Source: Liquidambar formosana
Lineage: Eukaryota > Streptophyta > Magnoliopsida > Saxifragales > Altingiaceae
Length of the DNA: 64,000 bases
Assembly: GCA_039720395.1 (NCBI GenBank)
Contig: CM077832.1
Location: 31,121,316 to 31,185,315 of the forward strand
Direction: 5' to 3'
Made by a program: the position numbers and the translations under genes. Under the pieces are notes generated by a model that had not been told where the DNA came from, did not search any database, and worked only from the letters and a program-made list of their open reading frames with translations. Positions within the stretch are counted from its first letter, which is position 1. Each line of letters begins with the position of its first letter. This document shows, piece by piece, positions 24,464 to 35,409 of the stretch.

Positions 24464-25226
24464 CTGTTCAATCATAAATGAATACATATAAAAAATAATG
24501 ATTTTTCGAAAGAACAGCAAAGACCCAGTAATTCGTATCACGGAAAAGATGGATCAAACAAAGATATCATCCGATTACAGTAAGGGGAAAAAAAATCAAT
24601 AATCCCATTAACGGAAGAAGAGAGATTTCAAAAGAAAACTATAAAAAAAAATAGAAAAACATGAAATACCTTGGATCAGAAACATGGAAAACACAAGAAG
24701 TAGTGAATCATTAATGAGTTTTCAATTAGAAATATTTATTTTATAAAGGAACAAAAGAGAGATCTAAGAAAACTGACCATAAGGGGAAAACAAAATCATG
24801 AAATAAAGAAAATATACAATTACCTACCACCGTTAACCAGCACGTTGAATCCCCAAATCAGTTCCAAAATCTCCAAGCCCATTAAAACACCAAACTCGAT
24901 TAATCCTTCAAAAGCCCTTCCCTTGTTAAAACTCATTATCCCTTAACAAAACCTCACCCAAGCCACCATAAATCTTTCCAAAGAACCTAAATTAAAAATC
25001 AAAGAATCGCCTGAATGTATGTCTGTTATGAATGCTAAATCAAAGCCCATTGTAGCCAGAAGAGAACCTAGATACAAATCGGATCCCCGAATCGAGCCCC
25101 AATGATCGAACCCCCAACTCAAATAGAAGCCAATGAGACCCCCTCAAATTAACGGAACGAGAACCATCTATCGCCAAAGAACAACCAATGAGGTGAACCC
25201 TCGAATCGCCACTGCGAACAGCCCTC
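24464..25226. other. Interior of the CACTA-like shell
   Basis: No GS exon 1 and no other gene recognised. The last 150 bp before the retrotransposon are richer in GC and continue, past the insertions, at 42246-42315 and 45334-45600; joined they read like a transcribed leader on the minus strand, which is only a guess. Confidence 0.3.
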
Positions 25227-27852
25227 TGTGAACCCCGGAAATTGGGCCCACAAGGGATTGAAAGAAAATGGATTTGAAAAAGAAAAAGGAAAGGAGTCGC
25301 CACCTTATTTTTTAAAGGAAACAAGGAAAACCCTAAAAATAGTTTGTTTTAGGAAAACAATTTGAATGACTTCATAAAAAAGGAAAGGCAAAAACCAATC
25401 TTTTGAAAACCAAAGAAATTGGGGATTCGGAGGCTAAGTTATGACATGGGAAGGTTCTAGGCAAAGCCTATAGGCACCCATGTCACCCTTTCGGTCTCTC
25501 AGTTCATTTGGGCTAAATCAAGATCTTTCCATACAAAAATCAGCAAGTATATCATCACAAGAATTGCATGCATATCATATATTTCATTCATCCATCCATG
25601 CATAATAAGCAAATAAAAACAGAAAAAAGAAAAAAAAGAAAACAAAAACAAAAATAAAGCTAGGATGCTTGGATCCTAGAACGGACTTGAGCCTCACGAA
25701 GAGCGCCTACGTACCATGCAACGAAATACATGGATCAAAGTCCACGTAGTTCGATTAGAACTAAGGTTAAATCCTAATATAAACCTATGGTAAAAACCCT
25801 AGGTTTCCTTATTTGATCAAAAGAGAATTGATAGAAAGTTTGATTTTAGGAAAGAAATCCACAAAATGGAAACCTTAATAAAAACCAGAATTTTGTTTAT
25901 GAAGGAAACCTCTAATTAAACCATAGGATCATATTAAAAATTAACCCTAGATAGGGAGAAGAGAATGAGTTAAGGAAGAAAGGTGAATTGGGGCACCTTC
26001 ACACCCACTTACCTGAGCGCAATTAGCTCCAAGCATTAGCTATTTCAGACATAAGCAGCCCTATTTGCCATAGGACAAATACCACACCTATTTGCACCCT
26101 TACAAGTGCTCAAAACCATGCAAAAACACTAACATGCAAATCTGGATAGAATAGTATTATGACCTAAAATCATCCACTAAGCATGCCAATAGCAAAAACA
26201 GCGAACAATAATAAGTCCTAACATATTCCTAGAACCATATCATGCATAAAAACCCTAAAACATACTAACATGCATGCAAAACTATCATGTTTACTCCATA
26301 TGAAAAACATATACAGCAAACACGAAGAAAAACCAAATAAAAAAGTCTACTTTATCATGCTATATGAAAACAAACACGAAACAATGACTCTAAAACCCTA
26401 AACTCACAAATATGCTTAAAAACCCACAAGACATACTTTAATCATGCTAAAACCAAGCTAAACAGAAATTATATCATGCATATTAACTAACTAAAGCAAT
26501 ATAACATGATGAAAATCCTAACTCTAACATGCAATGACACTAATCCTAGCACAAGGACAATAGGAGCACAAGAATCATAACTATGCATTAAAAACCTAAA
26601 GGACAGCCCTAAAGCATGCTAAACAGTAGATAAAAAATAGATATTCCATGTATATTAACTAGCTAGAGTGTTAATACATGATAAAAAGGCTACCTTTAAC
26701 ATGCAATAAGCCTAACCCATATGAAAACCTAGTTTAAGCTTGAATAGAGAAGGAGAATACCTTAGGAAGGGCCTTCCCTTGTGTTTGTAATTGTTCGTGG
26801 CTCCTCAGGTCTTTAGAGTGAATCAAACCAACACGAATCCTCCTCTTTGTCAAAGTGGTATCACAGCAAAGAGATCAAAACTCACTCAACTTTGAAAAGA
26901 AAATAGAAAACAAAAAGAGAACAAGAGAAAAGAAAAGTGATTTTCGTCACTTTGCAGCAGCAGCAACTTCAATCGCGTTGTTGGGTATGAAAACGTTGGA
27001 TTTGGACAAAGCTTGTGAAATACAAAGTTGTAGAGAATTGAATTATCTTTCTAACAAGACCAATTTCATCAAATTCTGACTTCGGATGAAAAAGTTATGA
27101 TTAAAATACGACTGCTGGTTTTCAGAAAATCTGCTGCTGAATTATGACGAATTTCACTCCCCCCAAACCCTCTTCTCTTCCCCCTTGTTTAAAGACATTA
27201 AGAGAGTAGTTATAGCTGAAATATGGAGTTTCCCTTTCCTTCCTGGACTAGGTTTCCTTGGAGAATAATCAAAAGGTATTTTATAATGATAAAAGACTTC
27301 TAATCTGAATAGGAAAAGGAAATTGTCTTTTATAAAAATTGGGAGACTGACCGCTAACACGCATGCACATGTATCGTATGTGCGTACACACACTCATCAC
27401 ATACGTACACGTGTTAGTGTCGTGATAAAAATGGCTAATTTAATAAAATAATTTTCTTTTCATTTTAACCAAAAATCTCATGCTGTGATTCCCACTAATT
27501 CTTCAAGGATAATCCGTAAATAACCACACTAAACTCATCATCAGGGCCACGGGACTTAAGATGACAACCGGTACAAAATTGAACCTAGAAATACCTCATA
27601 TGCATCCATATGAACTCCAATTGACAATTTGGAGATCATTCCAAGGTCAAATGAAAAGTTTGGGACTTAAAAGACGATTATGCCCCTCAAGTCACAAAAG
27701 CTCTTATTATCCCTCAAGATCAACTCCAATTTGAACCAAAATTCATATCCATTGTCCTTGTGACTAATGCAAGTGACTAGACTCAAAAACAAAACAAAAA
27801 CATGCATGAAATGATGAGCCCTAGTAAGGTGGTGCAAAAATGGGGTGTGACA
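25227..27852 (-). repeat. 3' LTR of the Tat/Ogre-like element
   Basis: 2626 bp. On the minus strand it starts TGTCACACCCC and ends CCGGGGTTCACA. Almost identical to 39622-42245. Small ORFs in it are repeated in the other LTR and are not genes. Confidence 0.92.
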
Positions 27853-27866
27853 GAAGCCCCTCATTG
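27853..27866 (-). other. Polypurine tract candidate
   Basis: Minus-strand AATGAGGGGCTTC lies directly before the 3' LTR, where the plus-strand primer tract should be. It is short and not perfectly purine. Confidence 0.4.
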
Positions 27867-27959
27867 GCGAACAAGTTACACTTGTGAACCAATGATAAAG
27901 AACAACCCATTTTTGGCCAAAAAGCCCGGAGAAATCACACACTGATACCAACAATGATG

Positions 27960-29780
27960 GGAGGTTGAAAACCTGAGACTGAAATAAGGAAGTGTACTCA
28001 AGTCATGAGTATACTTAAACCACTGAGGGTTGAGAATTGATAAGAGAAGCATATTCAAGCCACTACGAATGAACATACTTTTGAAATGGAAAGATATATT
28101 CTAGTCACGAATATATTTAACCAGGTGATGAGAATGAAATCTGAGAAGCACATTCAAGTGATGAACATACCTTTGAAATGGAGAAATATATCCAAGCGAT
28201 GGATATACTTAACCAAGTAAGTGACAAAATATCTGAGAAGTATACTCAAGTGATGAGTATACCACTGAAATGGAGAAATATATTCAGGTCACGAATATAT
28301 TTAACCAAGTAATCTGAGAATGAAATCTGAAAAGTATACTCAAGTGGTGAGCATACCATTGAAATGGAGAAATATATCCAAGCGATGGATATCTTTAACC
28401 AAGTAGGATAAGAATAATCTGAGAGGTGTATTCAGGTGATGAGTGTACTTTTGAAATGGAGAAATATATTCAGGGCACGAACATATTTAACCAAGTGATG
28501 AAAAAGATGCTGAGAAACATACTCAAGTGATGAGTATACTTAATGATTGAAAAAGACTGAGAAGTACGTTCAAGTGATGAACATACTTTTGAAATGGAGA
28601 AATGTATCCAAGTGATGGATATATTTAACCAAGTAAGCTGAGAAGTACACTCAAGTGATGAGCATACCATTGAGATGGAGAAATATATCCAAACGACGGA
28701 TATATTTAACCAAGTAAGATAAGAATAATCTGAGAAGTGTACTCAAGTGATGAGTACACCATTGAAATGGAGAAATATATTCTAGTCACGAATATACTTA
28801 ACCAAGTAAGTGACAAGTATGTTTAAGTGATAAACATACCATTGAAATAGAGAAATATATCCAAGCGATGGATATACTTAAGCAAGTAAGATAGAGAATA
28901 ATCTGAGAAGTGTACTCAAGTGATGAGTACACCATTGAAATGGAGAAATATATTCTAGTCATGAATATATTTAACCAAGTAAGTGACAAATAATCTGAGA
29001 AGTATGTTCAGGTGATGAACATACCATTGAAATGGAGAAATATACCCAAGCGATGGATATACTTAACCAAGTAAGTGGCAAAATATCTGAGAAGTATACT
29101 CAAGTGATGAGTATACCATTGAAATGGAAAAATATACCCAAGTGGTGGATATACTTAACCAAGTAAGTGACAAATGATCTGAGAAGTATGTTCAAGTGAT
29201 GAACATACCATTGAAATGGAGAAGTGTACCCAAGCGATGGATATACTTAACCAAGTAAATGACAAAATATCTGAGAAGTATGTTCAAGTGATGAACATAC
29301 CATTGAAATGGAGAAATATATTCAAGTGATGAATATATTTAACCAAGTAAGTGATAATGAGGATCTGAAACTAGGAAGCATATTCAATGGGCGAACATGC
29401 TTTTGAAATGGAAGAATATATTCAAGTGATGAATATATTCAACCAAGTATGATAGAAAATGAGAATTTGAAACTGAGAAGCATATTCAAAGGGCGAATAC
29501 ACTTTTGAAATGGAAAAATATATTCAAGTGATGAATATATTCAACTAAGTAGGATAGGGAATGAGAATTTGAAATCGAGAAGCATATTCAAAGGGTGAAT
29601 ACACTTTTGAAATGGAAAAATATATTCAAGTGATGAATATATTCAACCAAGTAGGATAGGGAATGAGAATTTGAAACCGAGAAGCATATTCAAAGAGTGA
29701 ATACACTTTTGAAATGGAAGAATATATTCAAGTGATGAGTATATTCAACCAAGTGGGATGAAAAATCAAGATTTGAAATG
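27960..29780. repeat. Tandem array (~18 units of 84-118 bp) in the retrotransposon 3' tail
   Basis: Units follow the pattern CTGAGAAG-[hairpin 1]-CATTGAAATGGAGAA-[hairpin 2]-TAACCAAGTAAGTGACAAA. Spacing is 84-95 bp in the older part and about 112-118 bp in the last four units (29370-29760). Each unit contains two near-perfect inverted repeats around a 5-nt centre, usually AGTGA or AGCGA. Hypervariable tandem repeats in the 3' untranslated part of Tat/Ogre elements are known to seed satellites. It has no coding capacity on either strand. Confidence 0.9.
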
Positions 29781-30182
29781 AGGATATATGATCAATTTAT
29801 CAAGATTGAACAGGCATGGTGCAAGAGGAAAGTGACTTAACACATTGTCACTTGAGTTGGCATGACACAGGGGAAATATATTCAACCCTTTTGAACATAA
29901 AATCAATTCAAGGAATTGATTTCAAGATGGAATTTGATTGATTTTAAGCTCAAAAAGTGTTGAATATCTCATTTGGAAGGAGGTTTGATCACGCGTCAAG
30001 GCGAGACAAAGCGAGAAGCAAAACCAAAACAAAGTGGCTTGGGTGACCACCAGGCCTCGGGAGGCTAGCCGCCCAGGCCTGGGTGGTTACCCGAGCCCAA
30101 AGCAGAAATCCCACTTTGAATAGGAAACTTCCTATTCTGATGGGTTTTTTCCTATTTGAACTTGGATTTGTGACCTTTTCCC
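29781..30182. other. Spacer between repeat array and antisense gene
   Basis: Single-copy non-coding sequence that would be the promoter region of the antisense gene. It contains a GC-rich imperfect palindrome around 30040-30105 (GGCCTCGGGAGG and GGCCTGGGTGG). Confidence 0.45.
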
Positions 30183-30189
30183 TATAAAA
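30183..30189 (+). promoter_or_regulatory. TATA box for the antisense gene
   Basis: TATAAAA within CCTATAAAAACACATCC, 50-56 nt before the ATG at 30239. This spacing would place transcription start near 30215 and a leader of about 25 nt. It is on the strand opposite to gag-pol. Confidence 0.55.
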
Positions 30190-30238
30190 ACACATCCAAG
30201 AGGTTCCTAAACCTACTTGTATTCATTCATTAGAAATT

Positions 30239-31318
30239 ATGGAGACTCTAGACAAATTTTTAGGAGGGTTTCTGAGAGTTATGAGTGCTGAAGCAAAATC
30301 TGAGTTCAAGTGCTTTGGCTTGGATCCATTGCTCTCCTTGAGGCATGTGAGGCTTGAAACGAACCTCTTGACTGCTGCTACATATTTTTGGGATCCTCAA
30401 GTTCATGTGTTCCACTTCAACTATGAAGAACTGTGCCCAACCATGGAGGAATTCTGTGCATTGTATGGAGTTTCAACGGTAGGTCCTTTCATTCTCCCTA
30501 CTCCTCGCCTAAGCTTTCTTACTTCTTTCTCCAATCTACTTGGGATTCACCCACAATATGCCTCTACGTTTGTAAAGGACCATATGGTAGACTTGATGAA
30601 ATTGGCAACCTCTTTTTTAGCTTATGATAGTAAAGGTATTCTGAATTTTACCTTTCCTATTAAGCATGCTCTTGCCTTTTGCCTCATTGGTCGTTTTCTT
30701 ATTTCCACTGGTACTCCACATGTTCCCATTCAAATCTGTGACTTGATTCCTCTCCTTGCCAAGGGCCATAACTTGATTCCCATGGTGCTAGCTGAAACCC
30801 TGAATGGTTTGGATAAAACTCATGAGGACCCAAAGGTTCCTTTAGGAGGTAGCCCCATTCTACTGCAGATGTGGTTGCTTGAAAGACTGAATTTCTTGTC
30901 ACCAGTTGCCATTACACCATACAAGCCCCAGCATTACTGCCTTCGCCGCATTGAACTGCCTGGGCAATTTTCATTGAGAGATTGGCTAGGTTACTTCCAA
31001 ACCCTTTCTTGGAGGAGTGTCAAGTGGTTTGTATTCATATGGGGCTGCAGTGACCAGGTGCTTCTGCGGACTTCTGGATGCGCCATGGTGAGACTCATAG
31101 GACTGAGGTCTACTTCTTTTTATTGGCCTTTAAGGGTTCTTCGTCAGATGGGTGCCATGCAAACCATACCTACTTCCTTGAAAGGTAACTATCCTGTGGT
31201 GCCCGCGGGTCTTTCTGTAGTGACTTGGGTGAAGGACCGATGGCCTAGCAAGCTAACACTAACCCAAGTTACGAATACTGATGGTCCGTATATGATGAGC
31301 CCCGAGTATAAGGAATAG
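30239..31318 (+). CDS. Antisense ORF of the retrotransposon: plant-mobile-domain-like (DUF7745-type) protein
   Basis: A 359-residue open frame on the strand opposite to gag-pol, between integrase and the 3' tail. The first 130 residues match the pattern of the plant mobile domain/DUF7745 group: LRHVRLETNLLTAATYFWDP, then FNYEELCPTMEEFCALYGVS, then a proline-rich LPTPRLSF. Further conserved-looking parts are HALAFCLIGRFLI and LLERLNFLSPV. The frame ends at TAG after MMSPEYKE. A lysine/arginine-rich tail (EHDLRKKRRHAREEKKAEER, about 31440-31500) follows in another frame, so the original protein was probably longer and has lost its C-terminus by a frameshift. Its function in the element is unknown; related domains occur in transposons and in plant MAIN/MAIL proteins. 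Confidence 0.7.
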   Translation: METLDKFLGGFLRVMSAEAKSEFKCFGLDPLLSLRHVRLETNLLTAATYFWDPQVHVFHFNYEELCPTMEEFCALYGVSTVGPFILPTPRLSFLTSFSNLLGIHPQYASTFVKDHMVDLMKLATSFLAYDSKGILNFTFPIKHALAFCLIGRFLISTGTPHVPIQICDLIPLLAKGHNLIPMVLAETLNGLDKTHEDPKVPLGGSPILLQMWLLERLNFLSPVAITPYKPQHYCLRRIELPGQFSLRDWLGYFQTLSWRSVKWFVFIWGCSDQVLLRTSGCAMVRLIGLRSTSFYWPLRVLRQMGAMQTIPTSLKGNYPVVPAGLSVVTWVKDRWPSKLTLTQVTNTDGPYMMSPEYKE

Positions 31319-31859
31319 TTGAAAAGCAATTTAGGTGAGAGAGAGACTACTTGAAGAGAAAGGATTTTTGGACTTATCAAGAACAATGAACTTGGACCTT
31401 GCAGAGAAGATATTATGGAAGCAGTGACAGCAGCTTATGAACACGACTTGAGGAAGAAAAGAAGACATGCAAGAGAGGAGAAGAAAGCTGAAGAGCGAGC
31501 TGCAAAGAAGCCCAAGAAAAACTGAAGACTCAATAGAATAGGATATTTATGGCATATTTATAGTTCTTTTACTTAATACCAATGAATTGCTATGTCAATC
31601 AATTTTAGTTTTGAATAAATTGCCAATAATAAATCAAATTTGGGATTTTCTTGTTTGATTTAGACCGCACCCAAGGTAACTTTATGGGTTGCCTACGTAT
31701 CTCCATGGTTTTTTTTCTTCTTTTTTTTTTTTTGTTTTTTTTTTTGTTTTTTTTTTGTTTTTTTTTTTTTTGTTTTTGAATGGAGAATCAGGTCTTACGT
31801 AGTTCTTATGCCTTAACTTTTGCCTAGGCCGCCCTTACGGGTTTTCAACCTAGCAGGCT
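31319..31859. other. Region between antisense gene and pol end
   Basis: Holds the out-of-frame basic tail of the antisense protein (to about 31525), a likely shared 3' untranslated region and a long interrupted T tract (about 31710-31773). The convergent genes end within about 540 bp of each other. Confidence 0.6.
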
Positions 31860-34808
31860 TCAAACATGATATTTCTTCAATTGATCTAAATTAGTTGGAC
31901 GAGCGAACTCAATTCCATCTAAATCCATGAGGCGAACAGCCCCTGCTGGCAATATCTCTTTGATAATGTATGGCCCACCCCAACTTGGCTTGAATTTTCC
32001 CCGCGGATCGAACACTGGAGCTCTGATTTCTTTCAGCACTACATCCCCTTTCTTTAGACCTCGATCTTTGACATGCTTGTTGAATGCTCTGGCAACTCTT
32101 CGTTGATACCCCTGAACATGATACAGCGCCCTTAAACGCCTTTCATCCAGCAAAGCTAATTCATCATAGCAGCTCTTAACCCAGTCCACTTCTGTTATCT
32201 GGCTCTCCACGGCAACTCTTAGTGAAGGAACTTCCAATTCAACTGGCAACACGGCCTCCATTCCATAAACTAGAGAATAAGGGGTAGCCCCTGTTGATGA
32301 CCTTATTGATGTTCTGTAACCCCATAGAGCCAATGGCAACTTCTCATGCCAGTCTGTGTGTGAGTCCGCAGTCTTCTGTAGTATCTTCTTGATGTTCTTG
32401 TTAGCTGCTTGCACCGCTCCATTAGTCTGAGGACGGTATGGCGACGACAGATGGTGAACTATGCCATACTTTTGCAAGAGCTCATGGGTTTCTTTCTGAA
32501 AGTGCTGGCCATTGTCTGAGATAACTTCATGCGGTACCCCATATCGATAGATGATGCTGTGCTGTATGAACTGTGCTACCTTCTTGGAATTCAAGGTCTT
32601 GAAGGACGCTGCTTCCACCCACTTAGTGAAGTAGTCGATGGCGACCAGGATGTATTCATGCCCATTTGATGCCTTTGGCTTGATCTGTCCGATGATATCT
32701 ATCCCCCATACCGCGAATGGCCAAGGTGATGACATACTCGTTAAAGGCATAGAAGGCAAATGTTGTCCATTGGCGAACAGTTGGCATTTGTGGCACTTCT
32801 TGACATGTGCGTGGCAGTCTCTTTCCATGGTGGACCAATAATAGCTTAGCCTCATGATTTTCTTAGCCAACATATAGCCGTTCATGTGCGGAGCCCCTGT
32901 TCCTTCATGGATTTCTTTAATCAGATGCTCGGCTTCCTCCTCGGTGACACACAGCAGGTGGATCCCGTCGTATGACCTTCGATATAGCTTTCCTCCACAA
33001 AGTACATAGTGACTTGCCAATCGCCTTAGGGTTTTTCTATCAATGCGAGATGCTCCTTCTGGGTACTCCCTTTCTTCAATGAACTTCATTATGTCATGGA
33101 ACCACGGGTGGCCATCATTTACCTCTCCTCCTCGGATTGCACAACAGTACACAGGCTTGTCTCGGCATTCTATCACCAACGGCTTCACATTTCCCCCTTC
33201 AGGTATCTCCACCATGGATGCTAGGGTCGCCAAGGCATCGGCGAACTGGTTCTTGTTTCTTAAAAGGTAGTTGAACTCTATCTCTGAGAACTCCTTGGTT
33301 AGAGCTTCCAGATAGGCATGGTAAGGCAACAATTTCTCATCTCGAGTTTTCCATTCCCCTTTTATCTGGCAAATGATTAGTGCTGAGTCCCCGAACACTT
33401 CCAATTCTTTGATCCCCAATTCAAGTGCCGCTTCCAGTGCTAGGATACAGGCCTCATACTCAGCAATGTTGTTGGTAGCTTCGAACCCCAACTTGACCGC
33501 TAACGGTGTAAATGCCTCTTCGGGTGAGACCAGCAGGACTCCTATCCCATAACCTTTCTTATTGGCTGCCCCATCGAAGTATACTCTCCAAGTTTTTCTA
33601 CCAATCTCTAGCACGTCCTCATCTGGGAATTGATCGTTGAACGGAGCGGATGATGACACCGGACAGCTGGCTAGGTAGTCTGCGATGACGCTTCCCTTGG
33701 TAGACTTCTGATTCACGTACTTGATGTCGAATTCATTGAGGAGAATTGACCATCGAGCAGTTCTGAATGACAATACTGGCCTTTCTACCAGGTACTTCAA
33801 CGGGTCCATGCGACTTATCAAGAACACTTCGAAGGACATCATGTAGTGTCGAAGTTTCTGCGTCGCCCATACTAGTGCCACACAAGCTTTTTCAATCGCA
33901 TTGTACTTCACTTCATAGTCTGTCATTTTCTTGCTTAAGTAATAGATGGCATTCTCCTTTGTAGACCCTTCGAGATATTGAGCTAACATAGCCCCCGTCG
34001 CGGTTTCGGTGATCGTTAAGTATAACAAAAGCGGCGCACCTTGCTGTGGGGGAACTAAGATTGGAGGATTGCTCAAGTATCTCTTAATGGTCTCAAAGGC
34101 CTCTTGGCATTCTTCGTTCCATACTTTTGGCACACCTTTCTTAAGCAATTTGAAGATTGGTTCGCAAACCATGGTCAAGTTGGCAATGAATCGGCTTATG
34201 TATTGAACTCTACCCAGAAAGCCTCGGATCTGCTTCTTAGTGCTAGGCGGCTCCATTTCCACAATGGCTTTTATCTTCCCTGGGTCCACTTCGATGCCTC
34301 TCTGAGTGATCATGAACCCCAATAGCTTGCCTGCAGTGACACCAAAAGCGCACTTCTGTGGGTTGAGACGGAGATTGTACTTTTTTGCTCGCTCTAGGAA
34401 TTTCTCTAGTGCCTTGAAATGCTCTTCTCTATCCACGGACTTCACGATCATATCATCAACGTAAACCTCGACTTCCTTATGGATCATATCATGCAATAGG
34501 GTCGTAGCTGCTCTTTGGTAAGTAGCCCCAGCGTTTCTTAAGCCAAAAGGCATTACCTTGTAACAGTATGTTCCCCATTGCGTGATAAAGGCTGTTTTCT
34601 CCATGTCTTGAGGCGCCATCTTTATCTGGTTATACCCGGAGAATCCGTCCATGAAGGAGAGGAGTGCATGTCCCACCGTGCTATCTACCAACACGTCGAT
34701 ATGGGGTAAAGGAAAGTCATCCTTAGGGCTCGCGGCGTTGAGATCTCGGAAGTCGACACACATCCTCACTTTCCCATCTTTTTTAGGCACAGACACTATA
34801 TTCGACAA
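31860..34808 (-). CDS. Retrotransposon pol: RT (from mid-domain), RNase H, archaeal-type RNase H, integrase
   Basis: A 982-residue open frame continuing from 34809-35219 across one TGA. The RT active site is YVDD at residues 116-119, after FGLRNAGATYQR. A degenerate gypsy RNase H follows at about 255-370, then an archaeal-type RNase H at about 406-535 (YFDGAANKKG, AEYEACILALE, GDSALI, ADALA). Integrase has a zinc motif H..H..C..C at about 634-675 and a D,D35E core: D704 (WGIDIIG), D765 (ISDNG), but residue 800 is Gln (CAA at 32409-32411, NGAVQAANKN) where the catalytic Glu is expected. A GPY-type C-terminal module follows (KPSWGGPYII). The first ATG is only an internal Met after the stop. Loss of the Glu should abolish strand transfer. 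Confidence 0.93.
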   Translation of the reverse strand: MSNIVSVPKKDGKVRMCVDFRDLNAASPKDDFPLPHIDVLVDSTVGHALLSFMDGFSGYNQIKMAPQDMEKTAFITQWGTYCYKVMPFGLRNAGATYQRAATTLLHDMIHKEVEVYVDDMIVKSVDREEHFKALEKFLERAKKYNLRLNPQKCAFGVTAGKLLGFMITQRGIEVDPGKIKAIVEMEPPSTKKQIRGFLGRVQYISRFIANLTMVCEPIFKLLKKGVPKVWNEECQEAFETIKRYLSNPPILVPPQQGAPLLLYLTITETATGAMLAQYLEGSTKENAIYYLSKKMTDYEVKYNAIEKACVALVWATQKLRHYMMSFEVFLISRMDPLKYLVERPVLSFRTARWSILLNEFDIKYVNQKSTKGSVIADYLASCPVSSSAPFNDQFPDEDVLEIGRKTWRVYFDGAANKKGYGIGVLLVSPEEAFTPLAVKLGFEATNNIAEYEACILALEAALELGIKELEVFGDSALIICQIKGEWKTRDEKLLPYHAYLEALTKEFSEIEFNYLLRNKNQFADALATLASMVEIPEGGNVKPLVIECRDKPVYCCAIRGGEVNDGHPWFHDIMKFIEEREYPEGASRIDRKTLRRLASHYVLCGGKLYRRSYDGIHLLCVTEEEAEHLIKEIHEGTGAPHMNGYMLAKKIMRLSYYWSTMERDCHAHVKKCHKCQLFANGQHLPSMPLTSMSSPWPFAVWGIDIIGQIKPKASNGHEYILVAIDYFTKWVEAASFKTLNSKKVAQFIQHSIIYRYGVPHEVISDNGQHFQKETHELLQKYGIVHHLSSPYRPQTNGAVQAANKNIKKILQKTADSHTDWHEKLPLALWGYRTSIRSSTGATPYSLVYGMEAVLPVELEVPSLRVAVESQITEVDWVKSCYDELALLDERRLRALYHVQGYQRRVARAFNKHVKDRGLKKGDVVLKEIRAPVFDPRGKFKPSWGGPYIIKEILPAGAVRLMDLDGIEFARPTNLDQLKKYHV

Positions 34809-35219
34809 TCACTCGGGGTACTCCACAACTTGGAGGAAACCCGCGTCTAGTTGTTTAGTTACCTCTTCTTTTACTTTTAGAGCCCATTCTGGTTTTAATC
34901 TTCTGAGTTTCTGCTTTACCGGCTTCTTTAGGGAATTGGTGGGGATATAGTGTTGCACAATATCGGGGTCAATGCCAGGCATGTCTTCATAAGACCATGC
35001 AAAAGCCATAATGTTGGTTTTCAAGAGGGAGATCATCTTTTCTTTTTCAACGGGGGAGAGGGTTTTCCCAATTTTAACTATTCTTGGCAATTCATTCGTC
35101 CCTAAGTTGATTGATTCCAATTCATCCATATTAGGTTCGGTGACGCCCCTTTTCCTTTGCTGAACGAGCTCCGGGGGGACATCGTTCCTAGGATCTATAT
35201 CCATGCCATAAATATCCAT
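34809..35219 (-). CDS. Retrotransposon pol: N-terminal RT segment ending in a nonsense codon
   Basis: 136 residues starting MDIYGMDIDPRND and ending LDAGFLQVVEYPE before TGA at 34809-34811. The reading frame carries straight on into the RT of the next segment (SNIVSVPKKDGK...). Gypsy RTs usually have Trp at this place, so a TGG-to-TGA change is the simplest explanation. The same frame is used by gag-protease upstream of the spacer. Confidence 0.85.
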   Translation of the reverse strand: MDIYGMDIDPRNDVPPELVQQRKRGVTEPNMDELESINLGTNELPRIVKIGKTLSPVEKEKMISLLKTNIMAFAWSYEDMPGIDPDIVQHYIPTNSLKKPVKQKLRRLKPEWALKVKEEVTKQLDAGFLQVVEYPE

Positions 35220-35238
35220 AGAGGAGAGAAAAGAGACA

Positions 35239-35409
35239 CTGCATATATAGAGAAAGAAAGCACACTTTATTGACTAGGAATAATGGGAATGACACACAAA
35301 AGAAAGAAAGAAAACAAACAAATCTGTACCAATACTATGACTCCACAAGGTGAGTTAAGTAGATACATCTTATTGAATTAGGGAAATATTACTAAACTAA
35401 GACACCTAC
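35239..35409 (-). other. Candidate 171-nt intron between protease and RT
   Basis: The spacer between the gag-protease and RT frames has five in-frame stops. On the minus strand a donor (TT|GTAGGT at 35409) and a strong acceptor (TATATATGCAG, ending 35239) with a long pyrimidine-rich tract lie in the same phase. Removing 171 nt deletes every stop and joins the frames through one Phe codon. Ogre elements are reported to carry an intron at this place. Confidence 0.65.

Noticed and set aside
26855..27393. Small ORFs of 74 and 79 codons, seen identically at 41248-41786
   Set aside because: They are the same positions in the two LTRs of one element, not conserved host genes.
27960..29780. CRISPR-like regular repeats
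   Set aside because: Units are contiguous and diverged, without unique spacers, and sit in a plant retrotransposon.
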